Shown: positions 44,300-56,925, numbered from the stretch's first letter. The stretch is DNA of 64,000 bases from Saccharum officinarum (GCA_020631735.1 CM036188.1:10892214-10956213); one strand, 5' to 3'. The notes: generated from the letters alone by a model not told the origin. Translations and numbers: made by a program.

Positions 44300-45015
44300 T
44301 GCTTGGAAGTTGGAACTAACTGTCGATGTGGACTGGAGCGGATCTAGTAAAGGATATGATTCACACATGCATGTACTGTCGCAAAAAGAGGAATGCGAGT
44401 TGCGAGACTATCGCCCCTCACACTCCGTCAAACGCGTGCGACGTGAAACTGAGAGCGTCTCCGCCCCGCTCCATCGAACCGCCCCTGTCGATTTTACAGG
44501 GTCAATGGATATCCCACGCGGCGCATGCGAAGTCGAGAACGTCTCTCCTGCTACCAGCCTGACCACATGCAAAGCCCATTCTACAGTTTAATCACGCAGC
44601 CTGCCTCTGGCCCGCTCAGGGTTATTTGGACTGTTTCTTCAAATGGGCCATCTTAGTTCTGACCAGCACAACTTTTGGGCCTAGTTACTTTTTGTTTAGG
44701 CGAACGTATGAGAAAAACAGATTCCTTACGTAAGCATGTGTACTGAGGTTTTATAAACTTTAAAAAGCTATCATTTACAAATCGAGCATAAAAAGAAATT
44801 CAATTACACCATCGTGTTGCTTACAATAAATGCTTCAAAATAAGAATCCACATGGATATATTTAGAAAAAATGATTCACAAACATTAATCTCACAAAGAA
44901 TATTTTCTTTTATTGAGAATATGGCAATGTTCTAGGTACAAAAAAACGATGTTCCGCCCTCATAAAAAAATGTTCTCGGTTTACAAGAACAATATTCTAG
45001 ATCTATAAAAATAAA
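44300..45015. other. Upstream flank of the peptidase gene
   Basis: Moderately GC-rich to about 44650, then AT-rich. No gene or transposon end recognised. Confidence 0.4.
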
Positions 45016-46950
45016 CTATAGATTCATATGATTGGTGTTATAATATCCATGAAAATAAAAATATAGGCTATAAAATATATAGAGATAGATAAATAAATAA
45101 CATAACGTAAATGGAAAAATAATAAACAATACAACAAACCATAAGAGAAAATAAAAACAATACATCATAAATGCACATAATATTTCTATAGTTAAGCAAA
45201 ACCAAATATTTCTTTGTATGTGATGTAACACACAAATGCATTAGACAAATTACAAATGCACATGTTATTTTTAACAAAAACTAAATGTTTGGTATGTGAC
45301 CCACACAAATGTAGAATACACATCACAAACGCACAAATTATTACTAAAGTGAAGCAAAGTCAAATGTTCTGATATGTGATGTAACTTTGACAAATGGAAA
45401 AGACACCTAACAAATGCACATATAGTTTCATAAAGTCAATGTTTTGGTATGTGACATGACTCAGAAAAATAGAAAAATAGAGGCAAGAAGGAAAAAAGGA
45501 AAATAAATGAAAAAATAAATTTAAAAATGATAAAAATATAAAAGGAGAAAATGAAATGCAAAATACAAAAGAATAAAAAACACTACATCGGCAGAAAAAT
45601 AGTCCACGCAGCCACCTTTCACCTCTACCACTAGCGAGCGCTCAGATGCGATGTGGCGTCAGAATGTCTCACAGGTACTATGTGAATGCTCAAAGATAAT
45701 TGTAGAATATCCCATTTATACTATGTGAACGTTTCATATATCACAGAACATCACACGTATACTATACGAACATCACGTGTATACCATATACCATGGAATA
45801 TATGAAAATAAAAAGAAAATTATGAAAATAAAAGAAATCAAATAATTAACTAGAGTAAAGTAAAGAAGAGGGAAAGAGGAAATAGGAAAATAACAAATGC
45901 TATGAAGATGTAGATATAAATTAACTATTTATTTGAATAGAAAATAAATTAATAAAAGGTTGAGCAAAACATAGGTGAAAAACTAATAAAAAGGGAAAAC
46001 AAAAGAAACTAAAAGAGAACATCACATGAATACCATTTGAACAAACTAAGATATATCACATAACATCTCAAGAGAACTACATGAATACACAAAAGTAATC
46101 ATGATTCTAAAATATATCATAAAACACCACATTATAGTTCACGAACATCATGCATATACCATGGAATATAAGAAATAAAAAGGCAAACATGAAAATAAAA
46201 AATAAATAACTAATAAGAATAAGTAAAAGGAGAAATAATAAACACAAAACAAATGCTAGGAATATATATAGAGTAAATAATAACTTAAATATAAAATAAG
46301 ATAATAAAAGATTGAACAAAAGATAAAAGAAAAATAGAGATAATAGAAAGAAAACAATCCAGTAATAGAGGAGATAAAAACAACATCAAACAATGGATAG
46401 TACTTGAACAACTCAAAATATACCATAGAACATCTTACGATGAATACTCAAAGATAATCATAGAACATCTTATCTATACTACATGAACATCCGAAAATAC
46501 ACCTAGAACATAACAAAATATGGACATGAAAAATAAAATCAATTAATTAGAGTACAATAAAAAAGAATAGGAGATAAGAAAATAAATAGCAAAAACTATG
46601 CAATATATAGAAAATATAACTAAAAACAAAATTAATAAAAGATAGACAAAAGACAAGGGAAAACAAAAGTATTAAAATAGAAACACTACGTGATAGAGGA
46701 AAGTAAACATAAACAGGAAATAATTAACTTGAATAAATGAGAGAAAAGAAGAAAACGAAAAAGAAATGAAAAAAGGAAAAACGAAACATAAGAAAGAAAG
46801 AAAATAAAAACTACGTAACAGGCTACAGGGAGTTAAGGGAAAAAGAAATATAAATAAAAAATAAAAGAAAAAAGAAGCTCACGTACCAGCCGCTGGTAGG
46901 AGTTAAGCAACAAAAGAAATATAAGAGTAAGAAGAGAAAAAAGAAAAAGA
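45016..46950. repeat. A-rich region with diverged tandem repeats
   Basis: Plus-strand A content is extreme. Between about 45170 and 45450 a block atgtgatgtaac...acaaatgcaca recurs three to four times at roughly 80-110-base spacing. From about 45690 to 46720 a longer block (catgaacatc...taccatggaatat, then gaaaataaaaa and ataataaaaga) recurs at about 340-380-base spacing, near 45770, 46148 and 46486. All ORFs here are low-complexity and rejected. Confidence 0.6.
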
Positions 46951-47130
46951 AAACAAAAGAACTAATATGGACATTATTGTGCTCCGTGGGCTGTCGCTGG
47001 GCTTTTCTACGTTTGATAGCAAATGCATATCAGCCGCAGGAATCGCCGGCGTGCTGCTCCGGTCCGAGCTGGTATACGGGTGACGAGTACATAACATTGG
47101 GCTTACGTAAACCCCTTTATTAAGGAGTTA

Positions 47131-47513
47131 GAGCATCTCTCCGGCAGTTTCTAATACCTCTTTCTATATCCGTAAAACTGTCATATCGGAAACAACTATA
47201 CTTTTTTATTGTTCCAGCAGTTCCCCAATACCTCTCCCTTTTTTTTTTGGGTAGCCACCAATATTTCCCTCATCTCCCCTCAAAGAAAGGGGGAGATATA
47301 ACTCCCCCAATACCACGGGGACCATCCTAACTACCACTTTTCAACCATATTTCCTCTTACACTCCTGTGGGACCCACCTTTCATATGGGTATTAGGGCAT
47401 ATATATTGGGGTACTGCTGCAGCAACTCCCCTAATAAATCTAGAAAGTGATATTGGGCTACCCCAATACCATCTTATTGGGGGAGTTATATTAGGGGACT
47501 GCTGGAGATGCTC
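47131..47513. mobile_element. MITE, GAGCATCTC family, TSD TTA
   Basis: The ends are GAGCATCTCTCCGGCAG and CTGCTGGAGATGCTC, with TTA flanks on both sides (47128-47130 and 47514-47516). The termini and 3-base duplication fit a Tourist-type PIF/Harbinger MITE. Inside are repeated cccaatacc / attggggg inverted motifs. Confidence 0.85.
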
Positions 47514-47516
47514 TTA

Positions 47517-48316
47517 ACCCCTAACTAATTTTTTAGTTAGTTATAGGCTCGAGGGCTATACCTAGCCGGTGTGCTCGCTGTGCCCCCGCTGGATACCGAC
47601 CGAGGCCCCTAGGGCCTAGTTTTCATGAGTAACAGGTCACACGCTCGGCTCCTGATCGCTGGGGGTGAACGTGGCTCGGAAGACGGATGACTAGGACCCA
47701 TCGCTCGGGGGGCTCCAACTAACGGACGTGGCTCAGTGGACGGGGCCAGAGGCCTTGCTTGGGCCACCTTATGGAAGGGATTCACCAGGCAAAGTTCCTT
47801 GCGGTGTGTGGCCTCCGGGGGAACCGGCGTGGATCTGTGAACCAGGGGCAATCTGGAATCTTCTAACTGGCACATGCCCTAGGGCAACCGTCTGACATCT
47901 GAAAATGTATTGGCATCGCTTGCCTGATTTGGCAAGGGTCATGCCTAGGACATGACAAAACACGACAAGGGCTTATGCACCAGCCGAAAGGATCTATGGA
48001 TGGCTAGACGAGGAAGGTGAATTGCCTATTTAAATTCTCTACAAATACAACAACACTACGCTAGATGATTAGTATAAGAGACAAACCAAATAGCCACTAC
48101 TTGCCTAGCCTATTCATTTCAATGCAAGCCCTTCTACACATCTCCAGTAACAAGAATACCTACAACAACTAAAGTACAGAAGCTATTAGAGGTAATAACT
48201 ATAACTAGTGAGCTACACAAATTAAGCTACTAAAACTACTCTACTCGCTAGAGAGCTACCACTACTCTAACTATCACATGAGCACAAGCTACTAAAATGG
48301 CAAGGGTGGTGGCACC

Positions 48317-48370
<54 letters not shown>

Positions 48371-48622
48371 GTGGAGATAATGGTCATGTGAAAGAGAGTG
48401 AGGAAAACCACCAAACCTAGGTTGGTTGAGAGCATGATATGTGGGCTCATGTTAACAAGTGGACCAAAGTTATCTGAAAACCACCAAACCTAGGTTGTCA
48501 ACCCAAAATTAAATGGTACTAATAGTTGAAGTGCCAAATTTATCAAGTCTTCTAGTTTGTGATAAACTTTGAAAACACTAGAGTTAGGGAAATAATTGGA
48601 CTTGATTCAAATTGTTGGTGGT
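47517..48622. other. Gene-free stretch with a GA microsatellite
   Basis: No gene recognised. Contains a (GA)n run of about 48 bases at 48322-48369 and a repeated ctactaaaactactctac-type segment near 48150-48290 that looks like retrotransposon debris. Confidence 0.4.
48322..48369. repeat. (GA)n microsatellite
   Basis: About 24 uninterrupted AG/GA dinucleotides, likely polymorphic in length. Confidence 0.95.
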
Positions 48623-50282
48623 TGTTGATACTTCTTAGCATCACTCGCGTTAGGTTGTCATCCCCAGCATGACACCAAGAGTGTGGTTGTATTGTACTCA
48701 TGCCACTTAACTATATAAAGATATTAAAGTATATATCTGCAAGCACACAAATAAATACAGCCGTTGCAGCATTTCACCCAAGTTTATCCTAGGTATCGTT
48801 ATTTATATTTAACCAAAGGAGAACAAACAGAGAGGCACATATTAATTAAAGGCTACTCTACACATGTGATATGAATATTCGAAATCACTATCCTTTACTC
48901 TCAAACAGGAATCAATTAAATAAAAAGAGATAAAATATATGATAATCAAACCATTCAGATGATATTCCTTAGAGCAGTACTACTATGGCAAGTCATTGAT
49001 CAGCATATAAAGTAAGAGAATAACTCTTAAGTAATCTGTTAACTATTAGTCATAATCTACATTGATTAGTGCAATTATATCAGGCAATCATTGGCTAGGT
49101 TATCTCATATCCATAAACAAGGAACATCTCCATTACGAAGCTGAGAAACATAGTAACAACTAAGTAATGAGACTGCGTTCTACTAAGTTCTACACTCGGG
49201 GAGTGGACTATAAAGGACTCAACAGGAATGTTACACCCACGATCTACCATATGGCCCGGAGTATAGAGTGCATTTGCAGGTAAACAGTGTATAAGTACCA
49301 CACTTACACAATGCTAACCACTCACCCATGACTCAATAAGGTGAGTGCTTTGCAAACATGTGTATAAACATAATGATAAACTATCTATGCCAAATATATA
49401 ATCAAAGCAGACTAATCTCATAATAATCAAGGATATAATATAGATTAAGAATAAAATCATATCTAATGTATCAAGAATAATGATCAAGAACAGTGAACTA
49501 GAACTAGACAATGATGAACTAGAACAATTATGAACTAGAACATAAACAATTAGAACATGAAGAACTAGAATATGAACTAGATCAAGAACTAGAAGAACTG
49601 ATGAACTAGATGAATATCTGAAGAACAATGTTGATATAAGAGAGAAGAACTGGATTTACCAAGCTCCTCTTGAATAGATCTGGAGCCCAAGGCTGCTTGA
49701 CTCATCTACTTCTAATTCTAATCTAGCTATGCCTAGATCTGATGGAGCTCTAAGGAGATGAGAGTTGCTGGTTGGTCTTCTTCTTTCTGGTTGATCATTG
49801 ATTGAATGAATTCCTCCTTGGAGGGAGGTCTGGGGCCTCGTTTATATAGCCCAGAGCATGGAACGATTGCCCTTGGATCAAACCAACATTCACGTAAGGT
49901 TAGGATGCTTCCTTGGAGGCAGTTGAAGTAGCTTGCAAAGGAAGGAGCCGAGGGGCGGCGGCCAGGGGCTGGTCGGCCTGGGGTTGAGGCCGGTCGGCCC
50001 CACCTGGTGGCACCTCGTGGTGGCCCTCCTCGTGGAGTCTTTTGGTGTCCTCTAGAATCCTCTTGCGTATTCGTGATGTGGAGATTGGGCCGATTGATGT
50101 TGGTTCCTTCTCGTGGAAGATATCAATTTTTGAATTATTCTGATAACCTCCTGCAAAATATAGATTCACCAAAACTCGTGGAATTTCGTTAGTTGACACC
50201 CTAAACCTATATTGGTGATCATTTATTAGCCATTTATATATTTATTTTAACCCTTTATTATGGTAGGTAACCATCGTCAACA
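48623..50282 (-). mobile_element. Large LTR (about 1.66 kb) of a minus-strand LTR retrotransposon
   Basis: On the minus strand it begins TGTTGACGATGG (50282) and ends AGTATCAACA (48623), so it is TG...CA with a short inverted end. It contains a TATATAA box at 49841-49849 (minus) followed by a leader-like region. Just before its start on the minus strand lies AAGCTTGGGGGACT, a polypurine tract, so this is the 3' LTR. A diffuse gaactagaac repeat lies at 49490-49620. The flanks do not match, so it is not a solo LTR. Confidence 0.65.
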
Positions 50283-52080
50283 AGTCCCCCAAGCTTACCT
50301 TTTGCTAGTCTCTTAGCAAATATTCATAATGGATCAGGAGTTACTACAATGCTTTCACGCCTCAAAAGTATACATGTGTTCAAACAAGAATTTTTCTCCG
50401 GATTAGGTCTAACCATTCTAACCTTCAGACTTACCCATATTACCTTTAACTATGAAGCTTATTAGCCTTCACTTGGGTCTTGAGCAGTCGAAAAGTAGAA
50501 CAATCAAATCAAGCACTATGTCTCAAGCTCTTCATTCAGCTATTATTTCGGAGTTTTGCAAGATTTTTAAAATAAAACTCAGAGTATCTTTTTGTATGAC
50601 TCTCTCAAATCTCTCAATATATGTGGTATTTCTGGATCCTCTCCAAGGCAAAGTGGGATTTGCCTTCTCTCATCCTACATCTAATGCTTTTATCTGGAGT
50701 TTATAGGTATGGAGACAATGTGTTCATACTTGCAAAGCATATTTTGTAAAGTCAAACAGTTGATCCAGAGAAACGAGGCATACGATTAAACCAAGAAGTG
50801 CATGTGTATGGATTAAGGAGTGGTTTATTTATGATGAAGGTGATAGTGGATCTAATTCTACCTTTTCTCCTTTAAAAGGGATTTTGATCTCTCTTTGAAT
50901 AATTGAAGAACTTAGACTAAGAGATATTTTGGGCTATAGTTTTTTAGTGAGGCGGGCATCTAAGTACCCATTGTTTTGGTAGGACACTTGTCCATGTTTT
51001 ACTCTCTATATATTTCTCTTTCTTCTTTTTTTTAAAAATATATAAGCCCAGAACATTCTTGTCTATAATGAAAGATTGAGAGATAATAATAACCTGGAGC
51101 AACAATAACTAGGGCTTATGAAATGTATGGATATGTGACAAAAATCCTATAAGACAATGAGTGGTGTTCTCTTCTAGTGTAGGAGAAAAATATATTTGGT
51201 GGATCTAAATGAAAAGACATATTGTTGCGTACTTCAAGTGTAGAAGCAGCATATTTGAGTGGAGTGTACGTGATCTTGATTTTAAAAGTATGACAAGCCT
51301 CTAAGGGTCAACAGAGCTCGACAATGCTCAATGCAAGTACAAGTAGTAAAAAGTATGAATGGAGTTTTCTATCCTATGTATGGCTGTGGTAGGAATTTTA
51401 AGCTTTGTCATACAAGTACTCATCATGGTATTTTAAGATTTTCAAAAGATAAAATTCTCCAGAACTCTAGCATTAGTAGGAGCAAGATAAATAGCAGCTC
51501 AGACTTTCTCATATCATTCTCCTCAACTAGCTAGATTTAGATCCAACATTTGCAACCCACAAGTTTCAGGCTCAGAGTTTATCTTTAGATCAAGACAGTT
51601 CTACCCAAAACTCGGGAGAATTCATGTTTGAAAACTAGGCACTTGAAAGGAATTACGACATAGCAACTATTCATCATTTCCATTATGTTTAAAATTGAGT
51701 TCTACGGTAATTAAGTTCTAATACTCTCTTGTATCTTTTATTTTAACTAATATATTATCTAGCTAATATTATCACACAACACTCTTTTTATTTGGTTTTC
51801 TTAAGTTATGCATCTTTTTATACTTTTTAGAATAAAAGATAAATCACTCGAAAAGGAATACTTATCGAGATATACGGGGGACGCTCTTCCCCAAGCTGGA
51901 TTTTGAGTGAGTGAAGACATCATGGGCTTCATAGGAAATTTCTCTTTTTCCTGTTGAATTTCAAATAGACGACAAAACTCGTGAAACATATTAAGGGTTA
52001 GTGAAAAACTATTCCCTAATTATTTTTAGAATCTTGAATTATCTTTTATTATTCAACTGGTTTTTCTTCATACATACATA
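50283..52080 (-). mobile_element. Decayed internal region of the same minus-strand retrotransposon
   Basis: The polypurine tract (50285-50300) and a short minus-strand frame near 51990-51801 (AWGRASPVYLDKYS) are the only recognisable parts. No protease, RT or integrase motif is seen and no 5' LTR is found before 52080. It is either a non-coding derivative or badly eroded. The right border is approximate. Confidence 0.35.
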
Positions 52081-52127
52081 TATATATATATGCCTCCACA
52101 GTGAGTAATTATTATGCCTCCACCCTG

Positions 52128-52496
52128 ACTGTAGCGGCGAGTACTGCACATCTGGATTTTAGGTACTGTAGCGACGCAGTACTGTTCACCAGAGACTGCA
52201 GTAGACTGCTACTGTTCACCGGATTGGGTCAGGCCGAACCCAGTTTACTGTAGGCGGCGTACTGTTCACTGGTTACTGTAGCATCAAGAAACACTGTGCA
52301 TCCAGTAGTTTAGTACCATACCGTGAACCTGAGGATCGCCTAACCAGCTTAAATACCAGAGTCAGGGATGCGTAGTAACCTTCGGTTAACCATTTTGAGC
52401 GAAGCGAGGACGAAAGCTCAAGCGGGTTGCTACGTAGGTAGGACCACTCCTCGGTAGAGTGGCCCTGGGTCGTGTATGTTGGGACTGGATGTTACA
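52128..52496 (+). mobile_element. 5'-truncated LTR, same family as the solo LTR at 4689
   Basis: From about 52128 the sequence follows 4750-5127 closely, sharing gaggatcg.ctaaccagctta, gagcgaagcgagga and the end ggactggatgttaca. The TGTAACAGCCC start is missing, and no duplication is visible. Confidence 0.88.
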
Positions 52497-52989
52497 GGGA
52501 AGAGATAAGACACCACTCTCTAAACAAGTGAAGCAAGAAACATAGGAATGTCCATGACCGTGGACATGGCTATATATATAGATCGATCAACTCTAGAGTG
52601 TGTACACCTATACCCACAAGATCACCATCATTGGTGGTGCCCGCCTAGGCCGAATCCAGGCTACCATCTAGCCAGTATGAAACCACAGTACCACTTAGTC
52701 CTAAGTCACCCTAGAGTACCATCGACACGCTGAGACTGTGAAACATAGTACTGAGCCTCTTAGTGGTCGCTACGGATCTCGAGAGCACTAGATACACTCT
52801 AGCCCCCCTCACACTAACACCTACATCTAAGAATATATGTACACTACATATCCTTTTTCACAAATCCAAAAGCTTAGCTAGAGAATCAAAATAAACCATC
52901 AACATAGTGGAAGTGAGTACTACAACTCATTCCCAGACTTGACTACAATATCCTTGCATGCTCATCATCGTCGTCTCAGGAGACCCCAT
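52497..52989. other. Gene-free stretch
   Basis: No gene, repeat end or motif that I can support. Confidence 0.4.
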
Positions 52990-54208
52990 CACTACTGGTT
53001 TTCACCATCGTTGATGATAATCGAAGTAATAACTGAGGTTACCACTGCCATTTTGCAACCGACTGAGATAAGTTACTATCACCCCTGACTTCTATAACGA
53101 GATGATGGTGAAATTATTTAAATATACAAAACAACATGGAGGAGGTGCTCTAGCCACTGGCATGGGATTCGCCATGCTAGGGCCACCACCGCTCAGAGGG
53201 TGGACGCCGATGCACCGACCACTAGGCTACAGACGTGCCGAGTATTGGGCAGGGGCCGCCGTTGCACTGAGCGAGAGCCGCCACCGCACTAGGGGTCGCT
53301 GCTGCATGGGGGAGCACCCGGCAGAGAAGCCTTAGGTTAGAACCAAAACCGACTTGTACACCATGCCCTCCTCAGGATAGAAGGGGAGGCATGGGCTCCT
53401 TAGAGGGGATCGAGTTCTTGACCGCACAACCAGACTCGATAGCCAAGAACCCTAGGATAACACCGTAGAATGCCCTACCAAAACTCTCTCTCGATTCCAA
53501 AGTTGTAATCCCCCGATTGGGCATTCCTAACACAAAGAACATTATAGTACTGCTGGATGTAGGGCTCAGAAGTCTAAACTAGGATAAACTGATATGTGTC
53601 CCTTGTGGGTTTTGAGTGTCCGAGCCACCGAAGACCAGCACATCGACTTCCGACAAATAATCCTGATGCTTGCCGCGGTTCTGAACCCACGACACCATGC
53701 CTCCATGCCGAGCGTCGCCTTCACGCCATTGGGGATGTCGCCCTACCAAGGGGCTACCTCCGTGCTGGGTGCCGCTTCCGTGCTGGGGACACCACATTAG
53801 GGTGTTGCCTCCATGCTAGAGGCCACCTCTTTGCCTGGGGCAATTGCCACGTCAAAGAGGAGGAGGAAAATGTGAGAGTTAGGGAAACAATGAGAGAAAG
53901 CCAGGAGGGAGAGGGAGGAGAGGAATGGGAGAAAAGTAACTGAGGGAGGAGAAAGAGTGGCTGGTGGGGCCTGCAATCCTTGTGCTCCGCGTGAGCACCG
54001 TATGGTGACACTTGGGGGTGCATGGCCCATCCTGTCGGCCACAATGAAGACGCGAGAGAGACGCTAATCCGTGCCACTCAACGGGCCCCGCGCCTAGGCA
54101 CTTTTCACCGCCGTAAGTTCCAAACCGGTGGTAAAAAGATGATTTTTACTATAGGTTTTAATAAAACCGATGGTGAAAATACTATTGGTAAAAACCAATT
54201 ATGTAGTG
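52990..54208. mobile_element. Probable non-autonomous CACTA element (1.2 kb)
   Basis: The left end is CACTACTGGTTTTCACCATCG-like and the right end, as complement, CACTACATAATTGGTTTTT. Both ends carry ttcaccatcg / cgatggtgaaa subterminal motifs. The flanks CAT and CAC agree in two of three bases only. The interior (53100-53950) is GC-richer with short ORFs that match nothing known. Confidence 0.55.
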
Positions 54209-54263
54209 CACTCAAAGAAAAGGCTGTCAAGGGCTACTACTGTGATTTGGTGTCTTACTATTA

Positions 54264-54603
54264 GGCCCTGTTTAGTTCCTATCCAAAATCTGTTCACCCC
54301 ATCATATTGAATATTTGGATACATGCATAGAGCATTAAATGTAGATAAAAAAACTAATTACACAGTTTGTATGGAAACCGCGAGACAAATCTTTTAAGCT
54401 TAATTAGCCCATGATTAGCCATAATTGCTACAACACACACATGTGCTAATGATGGATTAATTAGGCTTAATAAATTCGCCTCGTGGTTTCCAGGCAAGTT
54501 ATGTAATTAGTTTTTTTATTAGTATCCGAACACCCCTTCCGATATCCCATAAAACATTCGATGTGACATCCAAAAATGTTTCACCCACGAACTAAACAAA
54601 GCC
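54264..54603. mobile_element. MITE, GGCCCTGTTTAG family, TSD TTA
   Basis: The ends are GGCCCTGTTTAGTTCC and GAACTAAACAAAGCC, with exact TTA flanks. It is longer (340 bp) than its neighbours and contains a large internal inverted repeat (cgcgagacaaatctttt / attcgcctcgtgg). Confidence 0.88.
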
Positions 54604-54730
54604 TTACTCTATGAATTAGTATGGTCCCTTGGGGGTTTGAATCATTAATCAATGATCATGCCATCATCACATCATCATCACATTGTTGGCATAGTACATG
54701 GAGTACTTTACTAGGTCATTAACCTTCTAT

Positions 54731-55003
54731 GGCCTTGTTTAGATCACCGACTCGGGGGTGGCCGATTCTGCACAGTGCCACCCCTGAGCACTGTAGCACT
54801 TTTGTTTTTTTGGTAATAATTGTCCAAATCTTGATTAATTAGGCTCAAAATGTTCGTCTCGCAAAGTACAATAAAACTGTACAATTAGTTTTTGATTTCA
54901 TCTACATTTAGTACTCCATATATGTGCCGGCATTTTGATGTGATGGAGAATCTTCTTTTTGCATAGTAAAATTTAGGGTGAATTCTGAAATCTAAACCAG
55001 GCC
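54731..55003. mobile_element. MITE, GGCCTTGTTTAG family, TSD TAT
   Basis: The ends are GGCCTTGTTTAGAT and ATCTAAACCAGGCC, with exact TAT flanks. The body has cactgtagcacttttg, gttcgtctcgcaaagtaca and tacatttagtactccat. Confidence 0.88.
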
Positions 55004-55155
55004 TATATAGCTAGCAAAGCTCATGTCGTCCTTGGCCTGTAAACTTGAAGGCATCTGAGACGGAGCAATGAATTGAAGCGTGCAGCAGTTCTCTGATCCA
55101 CAACACTTACTGCGGCATCGTCGTCACTGCACGTACGTGCTCGCATTGGTTTTTA

Positions 55156-55640
55156 GGGCCGGTTTAGATATTTTTTTTTTGCAAAATGGCACTGTAGCAA
55201 GTTTCGTTGTTATTTGATAATTAGTGTCTAATCATGGTCTAATTAGGCTTAAAAGATTCGTCTCGTCTATTTTGTCTAAACTATGTAATTAGTTTTATTT
55301 TTTATCTATATTTAATGCTTCATGCATGTGTCAAAGATTCGATGTGACGGGAAATCTGAAAAATTTTGGGTGTGTTCACTCCGCGAAAAGTAGGTGAAAA
55401 GTTACTGTAGCATTTTTTGTTGTTATTTGACAAAATTTGTCCAATCATGGACTAACTAGGCTCAAAAGATTCGTCCCGACATTTACAGACAAACTATGCA
55501 ATTAGTTATTTTTTTACCTACATTTAATACTCCATGCATGCTTCGAAAGATTTGATGTGATGGGTAGGAGAGGAAATATTTTGGGTTGGGATGGGAAGTG
55601 AACGCAGCCTTTACAAAATTTTTGAGAACTAAACGGGGCC
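55156..55640. mobile_element. MITE, GGGCCGGTTTAG family, TSD TTA, split by a nested MITE
   Basis: The ends are GGGCCGGTTTAGAT and GAACTAAACGGGGCC, with TTA on both sides. A second MITE (55368-55609) interrupts it after aaaaatttt. Confidence 0.85.
55368..55609. mobile_element. Nested MITE (GGGTGTGTTCAC type), TSD TTT
   Basis: The ends are GGGTGTGTTCACTCCGCG and AAGTGAACGCAGCC, with TTT flanks inside the host MITE. A close relative sits at 57256. It shares internal blocks (attcgtcccgacatttacag) with the GGCC...GTTTAG group but has its own termini. Confidence 0.85.
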
Positions 55641-55888
55641 TTACTGCGGGATGCATGGATCATGGGGGTGCATCCTTTGACCGCGCGTCCCTCCACTTCT
55701 TTATTGTCGCCGCAGCGGCGGTTCAGCTCAGCTCAGTTCATCGATAGATCATCTCAGAGATAGGGTTAAAAAGACGGGAGCAGCGGCGTGCTCAGCAGGT
55801 GCTCGCGTTCGTGTATGTGAGGTCTCGATCGCGAAATCATTGTCGTGGAATCCCATATCCCGGCACCAGTACTGACAGCGGATACAGC
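55641..55888. other. Gene-free spacer between MITEs
   Basis: No feature recognised. Confidence 0.4.
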
Positions 55889-56052
55889 CAGTGGCGGATG
55901 TGGGATGCGGGATAAGGGGAGGCTAAAACAACAGAGATGTTGATTTGCACGAAGATTTAACGGTGAAATCATGTTTTTGCTACAGTAATTAGCATTGAAA
56001 TCAAGAAATTAGGGGGGGCTGGAGCCCCCAGCCCCCTTTGGATCCGCCACTA
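55889..56052. mobile_element. hAT-type MITE (164 bp), 8-bp TSD GATACAGC
   Basis: The ends are CAGTGGCGGAT and ATCCGCCACTA, inverted repeats with one change at the last base. The exact 8-base duplication GATACAGC (55881-55888 and 56053-56060) is the hAT signature. It contains a near-palindrome ggctggagcccccagcc at about 56018-56034. Confidence 0.95.
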
Positions 56053-56319
56053 GATACAGCGCTGCCTTGCGCTTGCTGCCTCGCAGGCAGGTAGCCCGTC
56101 TCCCGGTCAGCGCGCCGCGTGCTGTACATGCACTGTTCATATCCTTGAAGCAAAGGGTTTTTGTAGTACCAGTGTTGGATGATGTAAATCCAACCAAAGT
56201 TTGTCTCATCGATTAACAGTGTTGTTATCACTGAGCCCCCAAAGTTTTGTCTTGGCACGAATTTGACCCACGTTTGAGCTGGCCACGGCCGTATGTTTGG
56301 CATGGCACCCTGTCGCAGG

Positions 56320-56529
56320 ACTAATTCTCGGCTTGGGTTACTGTAGCACCTTCATTTGTATTTATTAATTAGTGTCTAATCATGGACTAATTAGGTTCAA
56401 AAGATTCGTCTCGTGGTTTTCTACCAAACTGTGTAATTAGTTTTTTTCGTCTACATTTAATGCTCCGTACATGTGTTCAAACATTCGATGTGACGGAGAA
56501 TCTTGAAAATTTTTGGAAACTAAATGGCC
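56320..56529. mobile_element. MITE of the GTTTAG swarm, eroded ends
   Basis: The body motifs are tactgtagcacctt, gattcgtctcgtgg and tacatttaatgctcc, and the right end is GGAAACTAAATGGCC. The left terminus (ctcggcttgggtta) is eroded. Confidence 0.6.
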
Positions 56530-56599
56530 AGTTGTACACTGCAGTAATAACCTGCAGAATCTCTGGTATTGTCAGGATCTGTTTTTTTCTCTTTTACTA

Positions 56600-56833
56600 G
56601 GCCTTGTTTAGATCCTATTTTTTTTGGAAAAAATCCTGTAGCACTTTTGTTATTATTTGACAAAATTTGTCCAACTATGAACTACCTAGGCTTAAAATAT
56701 TCGTCTCGACATTTACAGACAAACTGTACAATTAGTTTTTTTTATTTACATTTAAGACTCCATATATACGTCAAAGATTCGATGTGATGGATATTATGCA
56801 AAATTTTTTAGGTCTTTTTAAACTAAACGGGCC
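56600..56833. mobile_element. MITE, GGCCTTGTTTAG family
   Basis: The ends are GGCCTTGTTTAGATCC and AAACTAAACGGGCC. The flanks CTA and TAC do not give a clean 3-base duplication. Confidence 0.78.
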
Positions 56834-56925
56834 TACCTTGTAGACATAATAACTACTCTGAGTCAACCCAACAATGTGGAAGCCTTTTGTCAGATCACAC
56901 TGGCAATAGAGTAGTACTACTCTTG

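Noticed and set aside
43274..44368. 364-codon minus-strand ORF
   Set aside because: Alternative frame of peptidase exon 1; the 43369-44196 frame carries the catalytic motifs.
45016..46319. Leu/Phe/Ile-rich minus-strand ORFs that look like membrane proteins
   Set aside because: They result from T-rich low-complexity DNA.
50452..50706. 84-codon plus-strand ORF
   Set aside because: Lies in the antisense body of a decayed retrotransposon; no known motif.
53102..54077. Short ORFs on both strands within the putative CACTA derivative
   Set aside because: No conserved motif and no consistent frame.
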